Assembly (NCBI GenBank): GCA_910592005.1
Contig: CAJVPP010001362.1
Coordinates: forward strand, 1-20,568
Direction: 5' to 3'
DNA: 20,568 nucleotides
Source: Funneliformis mosseae
Lineage: Eukaryota > Glomeromycota > Glomeromycetes > Glomerales > Glomeraceae
The notes beneath the pieces were generated by a model. The model was not told where the DNA came from. It searched no databases and saw nothing but the letters and a program-made list of their open reading frames with translations. Below, piece by piece: positions 9,857 to 20,433 of this stretch. Each line of letters starts with the position of its first letter. Position 1 is the stretch's first letter. Made by a program: the position numbers and the translations under genes.

Positions 9857-10961
9857 ATGCAAGGTTCCAATAATTCAAATGAGTGGATTAATAGGATCGA
9901 AGAGTCCATTTCAGAACATCAACGGGAAGTTCATTTTCATAACAATATTATCGACGTTTATGGGATTTCAACTTCAAATAAAGGTATAAAATCTTTATAA
10001 TTGGGTTTATTAAAGATATATATTGACCTGACCTTGATTTTATTATACTTTTATTTATTTACACAAATTTTTTTTTTAAAAAAAAAAATTAGAAAGTCAA
10101 AATGATCAAATGAAAATGTATTGGTTAGTAATGGAATATGCTGATGGCGGCACACTTAGAAATTATTTGACGAATAATTTTGATAAACTCACATGGGAAA
10201 TACCACTTGACATTCCAGATGGCTAGTACTGTATTGTTTTTACATGAAGAAGGAATTGTGCACCTTGATTTGGTAATATTATATTTTTTCTGAAGGTCCT
10301 TTTTTATAAATAATAATATATTTTCTTTTTTTAATAGCATTCCGGCAATGTATTAATTCATCAAGGTATTATTAAACTTGCTGGCTTTAGATTATCGAAA
10401 AGAGTTGAAATATCAACTAGTCAATAAAATGTTTTCGAAGTTATTCCTTACATGGACCCAAAAATTTTTAATAGTCAAAGACATAATGACAATGCATCAC
10501 AACTATATACACTAAATGAAAAAAGTGATGTTTACAACGTTGGCGTTCTTTTATGGGAGATATCAAGTGGACGTCCTCCTTTTTATGCTAATGTTATCGA
10601 TAGAAAAGTATACGATATTATTTTAACTTTAAAGATTTCACAAGGTTTTAGAGAAAAACCATTCCTAGTACATCTGAAGATTATGTAAACATTTATACTG
10701 GTAAGTATATTATTACAAATTTTTACAAATTACGATATAAATTTTAATCATTATAATTTTATGTTTTTAGAATGCTTGGATGATGAGCCAGATGGTCGTC
10801 CAGCAATGAAACAAGTAGTTGATAAATTAAATACAATTATTACGAAAATAAAAAATAATCAAATGTGTAATGTAGAATCAAATCTTCCATTATCAGAACA
10901 ACGTTATTTGAATAATATTGATGCTTCTTCTATTAACTATTCATTTAGTGGATCATCTTAA
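9857..10961 (+). pseudogene. Decayed TKL-type kinase, first domain of a two-kinase gene
   Basis: Exons are about 9857-9983, 10093-10272, 10338-10700 and 10771 onward, with GT-AG introns of 109, 65 and 70 nt. The start reads MQGSNNSNEWINRIEESIS and then jumps straight to EHQREVHFHNNIIDVYGISTSNK. The Gly loop, catalytic lysine and alpha-C start (roughly 60 residues in relatives) are missing through an in-frame deletion. LVMEYADGGTLRNYL follows. At about 10197-10206 bases are missing and the frame shifts, exposing a TAG at 10224-10226. The catalytic loop is HLDL-HSGN. DFG has become GFR (10383-10391). A TAA interrupts at 10425-10427. MDPKIF, SDVYNVGVLLWEISSG and PPFY remain. A one-base loss near 10660 shifts the frame again, and DDEPDGRPAMKQVVDKL closes the domain. 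The last exon continues past TAA 10959-10961 in the same frame into the second domain. No active kinase can be made. Confidence 0.85.
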
Positions 10962-12354
10962 ATTTTTCGATTTGATCAGAATAGTCATCAAATGAATAAT
11001 TATGAATCAAACATTTCTAAATCAAATATTTCTGTAATTATTCAAAATTTCGATAAGATGAAAGTAGAAGAATTAGAAATAAACAATGCGAGTAAATGGA
11101 TAGACAATGCCTTAAAAAATAATGAAGTTAAATTTATACCTTTTAATCACATAATTCTAAAATACTTAGTGTCAGGGGTTTCAGATGTAGTATGAAAGCA
11201 ACTTGGGTTAAAACGGATTCTTTTGTTGTTTGTAAAAGATTAACTAATATAGAATATATTAAAGCAGTATATTAGATGCTTTTATTCATGAACTACAGAT
11301 AAATTTACTATTTGTTTACAGGGATCAGATTTTACGTTGTTTTGGTATTAGTCAAGGTAATTGGTAATTTTGTTTTAAATAAAATCATTTTCATAATTCA
11401 TATTTATATCCATTAAAATAGAACCTAATTCTGAAGAATATCTCCTTATAATGCAATATGCCAATGGCGGTGATTTTCAAAATTATCTCGAAAAGAATTT
11501 TAAAAATTTAACTTGGTATAATAAGAAAAAATTAGCACGTCAAATCTCTGATCGATTAAATTATTTGCATAATGAAAATATTCTGCATAGGGATCTTGTA
11601 AGCATTCGTTTTTTGTTATTTATTTAATAATAGAATTGAATATTTTATTTATTCAAAATATTTATTTTAAAATCTAGCATTCTAAGAACGTAGTTATTCA
11701 TGATGATAATGCCAAAAATGCCAAAATAACAGATTTTGGTATTTCAAAAAATATGAATACTCAAAATTCCAGTATTCATATATGTAGATTTGGTAGGCTC
11801 CCGTATATTGATCCATAAAAACTTTTAGATTTAAGTTATCAATATACAAAATTTTCAGATATTTATAGTTATGGAGTTTTAATGTGGGAAACTTCTAGCG
11901 AAGTTCCTCCATTTAAAAATATAATTAGTAGAAATGAAGAATATTTACTTATTTTGAAATTATTAAAGGAGTTCGTGAATAGGCTATTGAAGGGACGCCT
12001 AAATTTATGAAGAGATTTAGAAGAAGTGTTGGGATTCAACGCCCGAGAAAAGACCAAGTATTAGAAAAGTATTAGAAAAATTTAAAACAATGGAATTTGA
12101 AATTAATAGTGAAGATAATTTTATTTATGAGGACACAATCACTGAAGGTTTGTGTTAATGTAATATATATTAATAATACATTGTACCCCACCGAAATTAA
12201 CAATGATTCTATGCACTAACGAATAGATCAACTTCAATTAAATACATATTCAGATTTAAGCAGTAAGTTATTTAATTAATGTTTAAATTATTTTAAAGAA
12301 AGGTATGCTAAGTATATTATTTATATTTTAGTTTCGAATTTTACCCTTAAATAA
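10962..12354 (+). pseudogene. Decayed TKL-type kinase, second domain of the two-kinase gene
   Basis: From the TAA at 10959-10961 the frame continues into a linker with SVIIQNFDKMKVEEL, a motif I associate with regions after kinase domains in this group, then NNEVKFIPFNHIILKYLVSG. The Gly loop is broken by frameshift (TGA at 11193-11195). KATWVKTDSFVVCKRLTN, LDAFIHELQINLL and ILRCFGISQ follow in shifted frames. Introns lie at 11357-11421 and 11598-11677. LLIMQYANGGDFQNYL, HRDL-HSKNVVIH and ITDFGISK are preserved. A TAA interrupts YIDP at 11816-11818, then SDIYSYGVLMWETSS. Frameshifts at about 11950-11975 and 12017-12027 and a TAG at 11980-11982 follow, with WDSTPEKRPSIRKVLEKF near the end. Two possible small terminal exons (12227-12262 and 12332-12354) have good GT-AG signals and a CTAAC branch-like site. 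The active-site motifs are better kept than in the first domain, but the frame is destroyed. Confidence 0.82.
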
Positions 12355-14177
12355 TAAAGTTAATTAAACTTTTGGCTTATTGTAAATTTCTTATTTATTT
12401 ATAAATCAAATAAATATTGGGCTTATTAAAGTTTATTATACTTACTTGTACTTCAAATACCATATAATCTAACCTTTCATTTATTGATAGCAATAAATGA
12501 TCAAGTTCAGGAATCTGTCCTACAGATATATTTTGGACTAAGTCCAATCTTAGGATCGGTCTAAAAGCTGACTTATGGACCAGTACGGACCAAGGAGATA
12601 TGAAGTATCGTCCTTTTAGACTGACTGATCCAACCTTAAGTGATACAGAAAGTTAAATGTCTTAGTTTATAAAATTTATCTGAATTTTTATGAGTGCAAG
12701 ATATCGGTTCGGTTATTAAAAAGTAGTGAGGATTAAAATCTAAAATGAAAGATTTATGACATTAACGTTTAATGAATCACAGCCTTAATCAATTGATATT
12801 TTAAGAAATAATTAGATCGGTTTGTTTTTGTTTTTAGATAGAGGTATTTGGATATCTTATTTTATGGAAATAATAATTATAGTTTTTCTTTTGTATTACT
12901 TTAATTTATACCGTTCGTGACAATTTTCGTAAAATGACTTAAGAGAAAAAGAAAAAAAACTACCAAATAAGGAATACTTTTATTAAGGCAATATATAAAG
13001 TAATTCTTACTTTCACATAACAAGTTTTCCAAGTTTTCGCTTATATGGATAAAATTATTTTTATTTTTTAAAGTTCCAGAAAACCGAATTTTACTATCAC
13101 AAGTTTTGCAGATTTATATGATTTCTTCCAAACGATAAATATTTGAAGCAAATTAATCACACTCAGTATCTTGTGATGTGATATTTTATTTTAAACGAGA
13201 AATGATTAACTTTCTATGGGATTTCGGCGAAACTTACGAACTATTTAAAAACAAATTATTATTAAGTTCACAGAATTAATTCCCTAATATTTTCAAAACT
13301 TCAAATTTGATCCGATTTCAAATAAATGAAAATTGATTAAAAAAAAAATTTTATACAATTCACTTGATAGATAAATATAAATTAATATTTCAAAATGGAA
13401 AAGTTCATTATTAAAAATTTAAATAAACAAATCATTTATTACCTTTCTTGTAGTTCAAAGTAAACTAGCAGAGCAGATGAAAATACTTTCTATGATGTCT
13501 GTAAATAATTTGCAAAACCTTAATGTCGAGCATGAAATACGTCTCGAAATTGTATTTTTTTTTTTTTGGCATGACAACTATAAAGTTGCATACTTATAAA
13601 CATTATTAGTACGTTTTTAATGTACTAAAAATTATACAGTACTATTTAGAAAAAAAAATGTGACCAAATTGGCAAGAATTTTTGAAAATTAAAATAATTA
13701 TTTAAATATACTTTATAAATCTTAATATTCGTCAATTCAATTAATCTGATCTGTAAATTTTGATATTATTAAGTTTGTTTTTATAAAGGAAGGAGTCAAA
13801 TGTTTATCATTAGAAATTTATAATGTTTTCAAAACTGAAAAAAATATAACTCACTAGAAATTACTAGTTGTTTGTATATAAAATAGTAAAAAAATTTAAT
13901 TAGTTATATTTGAATATTATGTTGTATTATACAGCAATTTTATTTTTTTAGTAAGGTATAAATTTTATGTTATAATATAAAATTACTATTTAGAAAAAAA
14001 GAATACTGGATTGTTCATGCCATATAGTTATTGGTATCAGGTGATTCCACTTTATATAGTGTTAGCTATGGTCAATTTTGAAAAGGAAGGAATAGGTATA
14101 AATTTGGTTAGCTTTATGTAGGAACTATAGACGTTTTTATATATTAACTAACCAGTACTTTTTTTCTAATACCCACG
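12355..14177. other. AT-rich intergenic stretch with one small inverted-repeat relic
   Basis: Nothing coding is visible on either strand. An AATAAA-like signal (taataaag at 12352-12359) overlaps the predicted end of the kinase pseudogene. The inverted-repeat relic at 12533-12632 is listed separately. A T15 run lies at about 13554-13568. CpG becomes rare towards the right. Confidence 0.5.
12533..12632. repeat. Small inverted-repeat relic with GGAC/GGATC motifs
   Basis: A near-palindrome ttggactaagtccaa lies at 12533-12547. It is followed by ggatcggtctaaaag (12553-12567), whose imperfect reverse complement cttttagactgactgatcc lies at 12613-12631. The arms differ by a 4-base insertion. The composition is GC-richer than the flanks and the segment between contains ggaccagtacggacc. 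It fits a truncated miniature element or a hairpin-forming repeat. Confidence 0.5.
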
Positions 14178-16971
14178 ACAGGCATGTAAAAATAGAATAA
14201 TATAACATTATAATAGTCTAGTAGTTTTACTTATTGTATTTTATTGGTTGATTTAATTATATAGAATTTTGTGATTGTATATATAGCTTGAGAATTCTAA
14301 TCACAGCAATATTTAATATTAGGTATCAAATTTATTTTTTAAAAAATATTATGTGATATCAGCCTGTATTAAGGATTTATTATAATTTTAGCTAAATTTA
14401 AAAATTAAAATTTGGTTAAAATATTATGAATATATTATCAAAAGGTTTTCTAACAAATGTTCTATTTCTAAATAAAGAAACATAATCTAATGTAATAGGA
14501 TTAACTTATTGTAATCTGTTCTATATGTAATTATAATTATTTTTTAAATAACATTTTATAGCATCCTAATGTATTTCAATATAATCAAGCTAGTAGTAAA
14601 ATTTTAAATAAAAAGTTACTTTATGACTTTTACTTTTAATAATTTCTTGAATCATTCATTTTTGAGCAAGAAAATAAATTGATTTTTTAAAATATATTAC
14701 ATATAACTTTAATTATTTGTTGAATTCTTATTTTTATAAAAACCTTTAAATCTGGTATTAATAATTAATATTTATGTAAAATTTGCTTAATTTCTTTTTA
14801 TTTTTTATGAAGAGATTTTTTAAAATAATTATCAGGTCAGGAAAATTCATAAATTGAATATTAATATTAAAAATAGTGTTTTATTTTTAATTGTTTATCA
14901 TCTGATTCTATATTCATATAGTTTATAATAAAAACATTAGAACTAAATACATTATATAAAATGAAATTATCAAATGCAATATAATAATAGCTTTAAGATG
15001 AGTTACTTCAAATATTAAAATTGCATAATCAACTACTTATAATTATTATTATTTATTCTTTGAAATTATTATTATTCTAACTTTATGTAAAATATTATTA
15101 ACAATTTTTATTTTTTACTTAATTATAATTGTCTAATTATTTCACATAAAAAATTGCTAATATTAATACTTCTTCTTTTTTCTTTCTTATGAAGTAGTTA
15201 TTCTTCATGTAAATTACCTCCTATAATTAGTATGAAAAGTATTTTATCATAAGTTATCAGAATATACAAATGTTTATTTTCTTATAAATCATATTTAATT
15301 TAAATTTTTTGGATATTATTTTCAAATTTTGGTATTAATTTTTCATAATAACATTTAATAAAGATAAATTGAATAAAATAAAATTAAAAATATTTTATTT
15401 AAGTTATTAGAATTTTTTACCTCACTATTTGTTCTAAAACTTTAACCTATATATAATTACATCAGATCTTTTATGACTATTAACTTAAATGTTTTTTTTA
15501 AATTGTTTAAATTAAATCCTATTTTATTAAGCTAATTTCTTGCTATTTTTGTATTAAATTAAGAATTCAAATTAATTTTAAATTAATAAAACAAGATTTT
15601 TTAATTCAAACTTGATAGTTATTTCCTATTTTATTCTATATGATGAAAACTAAAATTTTTATATAATTAACAAAATCAGCACATAAAATTTAAATTTAAG
15701 TATATTGCTATTTGCACTTGAATATCTTTATTATTAAATAAATTTTTAATTTTGTAATATTTTTTCTGTTTAAAATCAAAATAGTTATACAAATTTTTAT
15801 TAATTTTTCTTATTCTCTAATAATATATAATATATATTCTTTTATTTAATTATCTTATAATACTAAAACTTTCTTTAATTTTTAGTTCTTTATGATTAAT
15901 AAGCCTAAAATACTGCAATAAGATAGTTAATTTTAATTTATAATCATTATTAAAATTTATCACACTTTATTTACTTTTAAGTGATTTAATTAATTGTTTA
16001 ATTGAAATTTTCTTCAAATTCAAAATTTTGATTAAAATTTTGATCATCATATTTTTGATCATCAATTTTATTAGGATTGATAAATAAGATTAAAGTGACA
16101 ATAGATTAAAAATTTATCATTTGCTGACCATTTTTAGCTAAAAGCTTTTTGGTTTATACTCTTTTTCTTTATTTTATTCAAACAGAATTTATAATATAAA
16201 TTAATTTTTAGATGATAATATATAGTTTTCATTTTATTTAATATAATACTAATAAAAGTTTTAGCTTTTTTATTAGCACAATATCTTTCTAAATGATTTT
16301 TTATTGTCTAAATTATTATTAATATTCAAAGGTACTGAAGGCTTATTTTTATTTTTTTTTTGTTTAATTTTAGCTAAATTTTTTATTTGTTTTCTATAAA
16401 AAATGGAAAAAAAATTTAATTAAGACAATTTATTTTTTAGTAATATATGCAAATATCTTTTAATATCAAATTTATAGATTTCATATATATAATTAAGAAA
16501 ATTCACACATGCAAATTTGATAATAACTTTTAAGGAATGATTATATTTAAAAAATTTCATTATAGTTTAAAGTTGAAAATAAATTAAATTAAAGTATGAT
16601 AAGCCTTAAAATAACTTTATTTTTAAAAGTAGATACATTTTTAAAAAAGTATATCAAATTTGTTATGCTAAGATCTTTAAGTTATAGTATGATTAATTTT
16701 ACTAAAATTTATAAATAATAGTAAATATTGAATATTAATAAATAATAAAATTAAATTATGTATTATGATAAAAAAATAAAAAATATATTGGCAATTAGTA
16801 ATATAAATAAATATTTTATAAATATTAATAAACAAATAATAAAATAAAATTGTATATTATTTTTTCATTATATAATATAAAAGAAAGAATAATTCTTTTT
16901 TATTATAAAGAGATTTATTTTTTTATAATATCATATCAGTTTTTTTTTAAGTTGTGAAATCTTATTTGTCA
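14178..16971. other. About 2.8 kb of hyper-AT DNA with no CpG
   Basis: Reading every line from 14178 to 16971, I find no CG dinucleotide; the nearest are at 14176-14177 and 16972-16973. TpG and CpA remain common. There is no open frame of note and no recognised motif. Composition is roughly four-fifths A+T. The pattern fits an old sequence, perhaps a transposon, in which methylated CpG has been lost by deamination. Confidence 0.7.
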
Positions 16972-16973
16972 CG

Positions 16974-17010
16974 GTTAGAGTTAGGAGGGTTAGTTAGGGT
17001 TAGTTAGGGG
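16974..17010. repeat. Telomere-like TTAGGG-related patch
   Basis: The G-rich stretch contains ttaggagggttagttaggg followed by ttagttagggg, so a 10-base unit (ttagttaggg) occurs about twice together with TTAG(A)G variants. It resembles degenerate TTAGGG repeats but is too short and irregular for a true telomere. Confidence 0.5.
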
Positions 17011-17032
17011 TAAGGTGTTAGCATATTATTGG

Positions 17033-17052
17033 GGGGGATACTGGTATCCCCC
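17033..17052. repeat. G/C hairpin, 9-bp stem with 2-base loop
   Basis: GGGGGATAC (17033-17041), loop TG, GTATCCCCC (17044-17052): a perfect 9-bp stem. The left side carries two more G bases. It is followed by a T-rich region. It could be the tip of an inverted-repeat element or a fold in single-stranded nucleic acid; no gene ends here, so a terminator role is unlikely. Confidence 0.6.
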
Positions 17053-17815
17053 GGTATGAAATAAAAATATTCTTTTTTTAATTTATTTATTTTCGGTTTA
17101 TTATTTTTATTTTCTGTTAATTTCTAATTTTTTAACTTTTATATCCGCGAATTTTTTTTTTTCAATTTTTTTTTTTATAATCGCGGGTTTTAATGTTTAA
17201 ATTTTTTTTTAAATTATTTTTCTATTTTAAATTATTAAATAAAATTTTTTATACCGCGATTTTTTAATTATGTTTATTTTTTTTATTTTCGGATTGATAT
17301 AATTTTATTGAATTCTTTCTATATTCGATTAATCGAAAATCGAATATTTAGAGTCAAATATTTTGAGAAACGATAATAGCGATTAAATCGAAATCTCAAA
17401 TCGATTCTAAATATCGAAATCGATTCGATCCTTGAAATGCACGCGAGAAGAAACTTAATCTTAAAAGATAAGAATGTGCCATTGTTTGTCGTAAAATATC
17501 CTAAAAAGTAATGCACTCCTTTAAATTTTCTTTGATTGCGATTAAAAAAAAGAACAAGAAGATATTATTATTAATACAAAGTCAGCGTATCGTATCTTTC
17601 TAATGAAAAACTGTCTCAATGATTTGAACTTTCCAATGATAATTCATTTCACGCTCATTCAAATCAAATTGATTCTTCTTTTTTTTTTCTTTTTTTTAAG
17701 CAATAATTAATTTACAGATTAATTGTCTATTTTTTTTCTTGTTAAGTTCTACAAATAAAACTATACTACAATTTTTAATAATACACATTTCAAGTTAAAT
17801 TTGAAATATAAAATA
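17053..17815. other. Low-complexity T-rich stretch with scattered CCGCG motifs and an inverted-repeat relic
   Basis: T runs alternate with short GC-rich words (atatccgcgaa near 17143, ataatcgcggg near 17178, taccgcgat near 17252). No gene is visible: the minus-strand open frame at 17319-17516 comes from the inverted-repeat sequence and has no recognised motif. A CT-rich tract lies at about 17672-17698. Confidence 0.45.
17325..17431. repeat. Imperfect inverted repeat rich in ATCGA words
   Basis: The left arm (about 17325-17355, with atcgaatatttagagtc) is roughly complementary to the right arm (about 17400-17431, with gattctaaatatcga). About 45 bases lie between them. ATCGA or TCGAT occurs many times. 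It fits the remains of a small foldback element. Confidence 0.45.
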
Positions 17816-17947
17816 ATGAAGAAATGCAGTATGTCATTTACTATATCAAGAAAATTTTTTACCAATCGTACAAATCGTGAAGTGAAGCATGCACATTTGG
17901 TTCTAGAATGGCTGAATTCTCAAAAAAAAAAAAATGTTCACGAATGA
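17816..17947 (+). CDS. Small hypothetical ORF, 43 codons
   Basis: An ATG-initiated frame encodes a basic product whose middle and end read NREVKHAHLVLEWLNSQKKK before the stop. The helix-like, Lys/Arg-rich composition is more protein-like than the flanks. I recognise no family, and it may be a fragment of a transposase-type DNA-binding region. The long A run near the end (codons for lysine) is a typical site for slippage. It is weakly supported as a real gene. Confidence 0.2.
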   Translation: MKKCSMSFTISRKFFTNRTNREVKHAHLVLEWLNSQKKKNVHE

Positions 17948-18558
17948 GAAGCTTCATCAATTGTCTAAGATTTAACGACAATTTTGTACTGCGTAAAGTT
18001 ACTTTCAAAATTAATTTGATTATTTAAAAGTTTAAATAATTACTTTATATCTATTATTGAAGATATTATTGTTTAATACGTTGAAAGTCGGTTGGTTAAC
18101 AACCAAATTCATTTTTTCCATACCGTTTAATCATTTTTTCTCTCTTTTTTTTAAAAAAAATGTATTACGTATTTAATATATAAAACTAAAATTAAATAAG
18201 TTAGAAATTCAAAATTCAGTAACACATCTGTTTATGGAATAATCAATGAATAGATAACCGTATAACGAGATAAAAGTGATTACAAATTGAATTTAACCAT
18301 ATATTCTTTGGAACTTAGACAGATAAATAGTTTTGTTATTTAGTATATAGGTTCTTATTACGTATGATTTAATAAATTGGAAATTCATTTAAAACTTATT
18401 ATATCCTTACCATTTTTAGATGAACACGACGACTCAGCAAAATAAAAAAATGTTGGCTTTTTGTATGGGTTTCACTATGCGATTACGTATATGAAAACAG
18501 AGTAATTAAGAAGCAGAATTAGAGCGCAAGTTCATCGCGCTCATTAACGACAGCAATA
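17948..18558. other. AT-rich intergenic stretch
   Basis: I see nothing convincing. A 24-codon ATG frame at about 18421-18495 is within chance expectation. Confidence 0.4.
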
Positions 18559-18981
18559 GGGATGGTAACGGTCGGTCAAAGGCCTTTGACCGACCGACCG
18601 GTTAACTGACCGACCAGTTGACCGACCGGTTAATAGTAATATAATTGAGCAATTTTGGCTTAAAAAAAGTTTTAATTTAGCCAAATATTATAATTTGATA
18701 CTTGCTTTAACGTTAACAATTCTAGCATGGAATTTTTTAAAACTACTTTTGTAATTTTTATTAATTGGCGCAGCATTATCGCGGATTTTAATTTTTTAAA
18801 ATATCAAAACTTTAATTTATATATAATAAAAATAAAATGTTGATATTAATTTAACACAATGTGTTTTACTATTAAAACATGGTTGTTCAATCTTAAGTCA
18901 GTCGTTCATCCGGTCGGGTCAAAATCGGTCAGAATCGGTCAGTCAACCGGTCGGTCAGAAGCCTTTGACAGTACTTCGCCC
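18559..18981. mobile_element. Miniature inverted-repeat transposable element (MITE), about 423 bp
   Basis: Both ends are built from GACCGACCGGTT-type motifs in opposite orientation. The left end (18559-18632) starts gggatggtaacggtcggtcaaaggc and continues with repeated gaccgaccgg. The right end, read on the minus strand from 18981, starts gggcgaagtactgtcaaaggc and continues with gaccgaccggttgactgaccg. The terminal inverted repeats are thus about 60-75 bp and imperfect. The centre (about 18633-18885) is AT-rich and non-coding. CAATA flanks both ends (18554-18558 and 18982-18986) and may be all or part of a target-site duplication. The ends recall hAT-type elements, whose duplications are normally 8 bp, so the superfamily is not settled. 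It would need a transposase supplied elsewhere. Confidence 0.75.
18569..18596. repeat. Perfect 28-bp palindrome in the MITE left end
   Basis: Each half is cggtcggtcaaagg followed by its exact complement, centred on GGCC at 18581-18584. It is the first part of the left terminal repeat. The matching place in the right end is imperfect (gtcagaagcctttgac). It could be a transposase-binding or hairpin-forming site. Confidence 0.7.
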
Positions 18982-18986
18982 CAATA

Positions 18987-20059
18987 CCTGAATTTGTAAT
19001 TGAAAAGCAAGGAACGGTTATCTTGATTATTTGACAAATCACATAGCTTAGTGACTCAAATATCCCTTTTTTATAGGACAAACATATACATAAAGACGTC
19101 AAAAAAAAAAAATACTAATTTGGAGAAATACACCATCTATTAATTTATTATGTTATATAGAGCGTTTATATTGAAGAAAAGCATAATTTTTTTTCAGTCT
19201 ATCAATAGTATTATTATAAATTCGCCAATATCCATTAAAATAGTTTGAAAGTAGTTCATAGTTGTATGATTCGTAAAATATTTTTTATTCACCGACTTTT
19301 AACGATTATTAAAATTTGAAAAGATTCTGATGTAAAAATAATATGAGCTTGTATGGTTTGTTATTAAAATCACTAGACATAGTAAATCACCGCCCATATA
19401 GTTTATATTTTACTTTATAAAACTCTACATTCAAAAAAAAATACATTAATCAAGTTTAAAGATTTAACTAATTGTATTATTTTTCAAGTTGCCTTATAAT
19501 TAAAATATTCAAGACTTGGCTAAGGATTAATCTAAGTATATAAGAAAGTTACTATTGAGCTTGTCGATCATTCAACTTGAATTATCAAAAACTTAATTCA
19601 GTCAGTGTTTAACTATTGGACCAACATTGGACTTTTGGATTACTGGACTTAATTCCATTAAAATTTTTGGACTATAAACATTTATAATATGTAAATTGTT
19701 GTTATTTGTTAGAATTTTTTATTAAATTTACCTAACGCTAATATTTTTCTATTGATACTATTCAATCTCTCACCTAATTTTCAAATCCTACTTATATGCC
19801 GAGTTATCTTGCGAATATGACCAAAATAACGAATAAAATCTTCTCTAATCTTATCTTATTATGGAAGAAGAGTGGAATGTTATAAATAAGAAATAAAAAG
19901 GAAGTAGAGATTTCAATAATTTCATGCTATTTTTTTTCTTATCACAGCCTTCTTACATACAAACCATTTAATTCGTATCACTATTATAGAGATAACTAAA
20001 GAAGTAATCGAAGCTTACCATTGATTACAGTTTCTCCAGTTCCTGATGTCAAAATAGAT
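18987..20059. other. AT-rich intergenic stretch
   Basis: No gene is supported. A short run with several ttggac or tggac words lies at 19616-19676 (aactattggaccaacattgg onward) and recalls the GGAC words of the relic at 12533-12632. Otherwise I see nothing beyond A and T runs. Confidence 0.45.
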
Positions 20060-20433
20060 AATGCTTCTGATACATTTTTACTTTGAATATCATTTTCGGC
20101 AAACAAACACTCACTAGAAACTCAGTCATGTTGTAAGTCGAAACACCTTTTATTACAAATTATGTATGAATTGAATTTTCAACCTTCTTGAAAGGTTCCG
20201 CACTCGATAAAGCTTTATTGTTTCAAATTTATTGTAATTTGTAATGATTCGAATGAATAGTTACCGCAGTATCCGATCACGTTATGATTTTGTACCACTG
20301 CAATGTTCGGAGAATATTTTCCGTTGATCTAATTTTGGTCGTGATAATTCCTTTTATATCCTTATTGAAATAAGCAATTTTTACAAATTTACCCAGAATT
20401 TTTTTTTAAAAAAAAAAAATAAATAAATAAAAA
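20060..20433 (+). promoter_or_regulatory. Upstream region of the second kinase copy
   Basis: This is the counterpart of 1879-2243. The distal part (20060-20260) is related but diverged, with several indels including an insertion near 20225-20260. From 20261 to the ATG it matches 2071-2243 except at 20267, 20301 and 20308. The T9-A12 tract and the AAAT-rich leader before the ATG are the same. Confidence 0.55.

Noticed and set aside
14178..16971. Inserted mitochondrial or endobacterial DNA
   Set aside because: No open frames, rRNA or tRNA features are visible. AT-richness and lack of CpG alone fit a decayed methylated repeat better.
16974..17010. True telomere
   Set aside because: There are only about two irregular 10-base units, and ordinary sequence continues on both sides.
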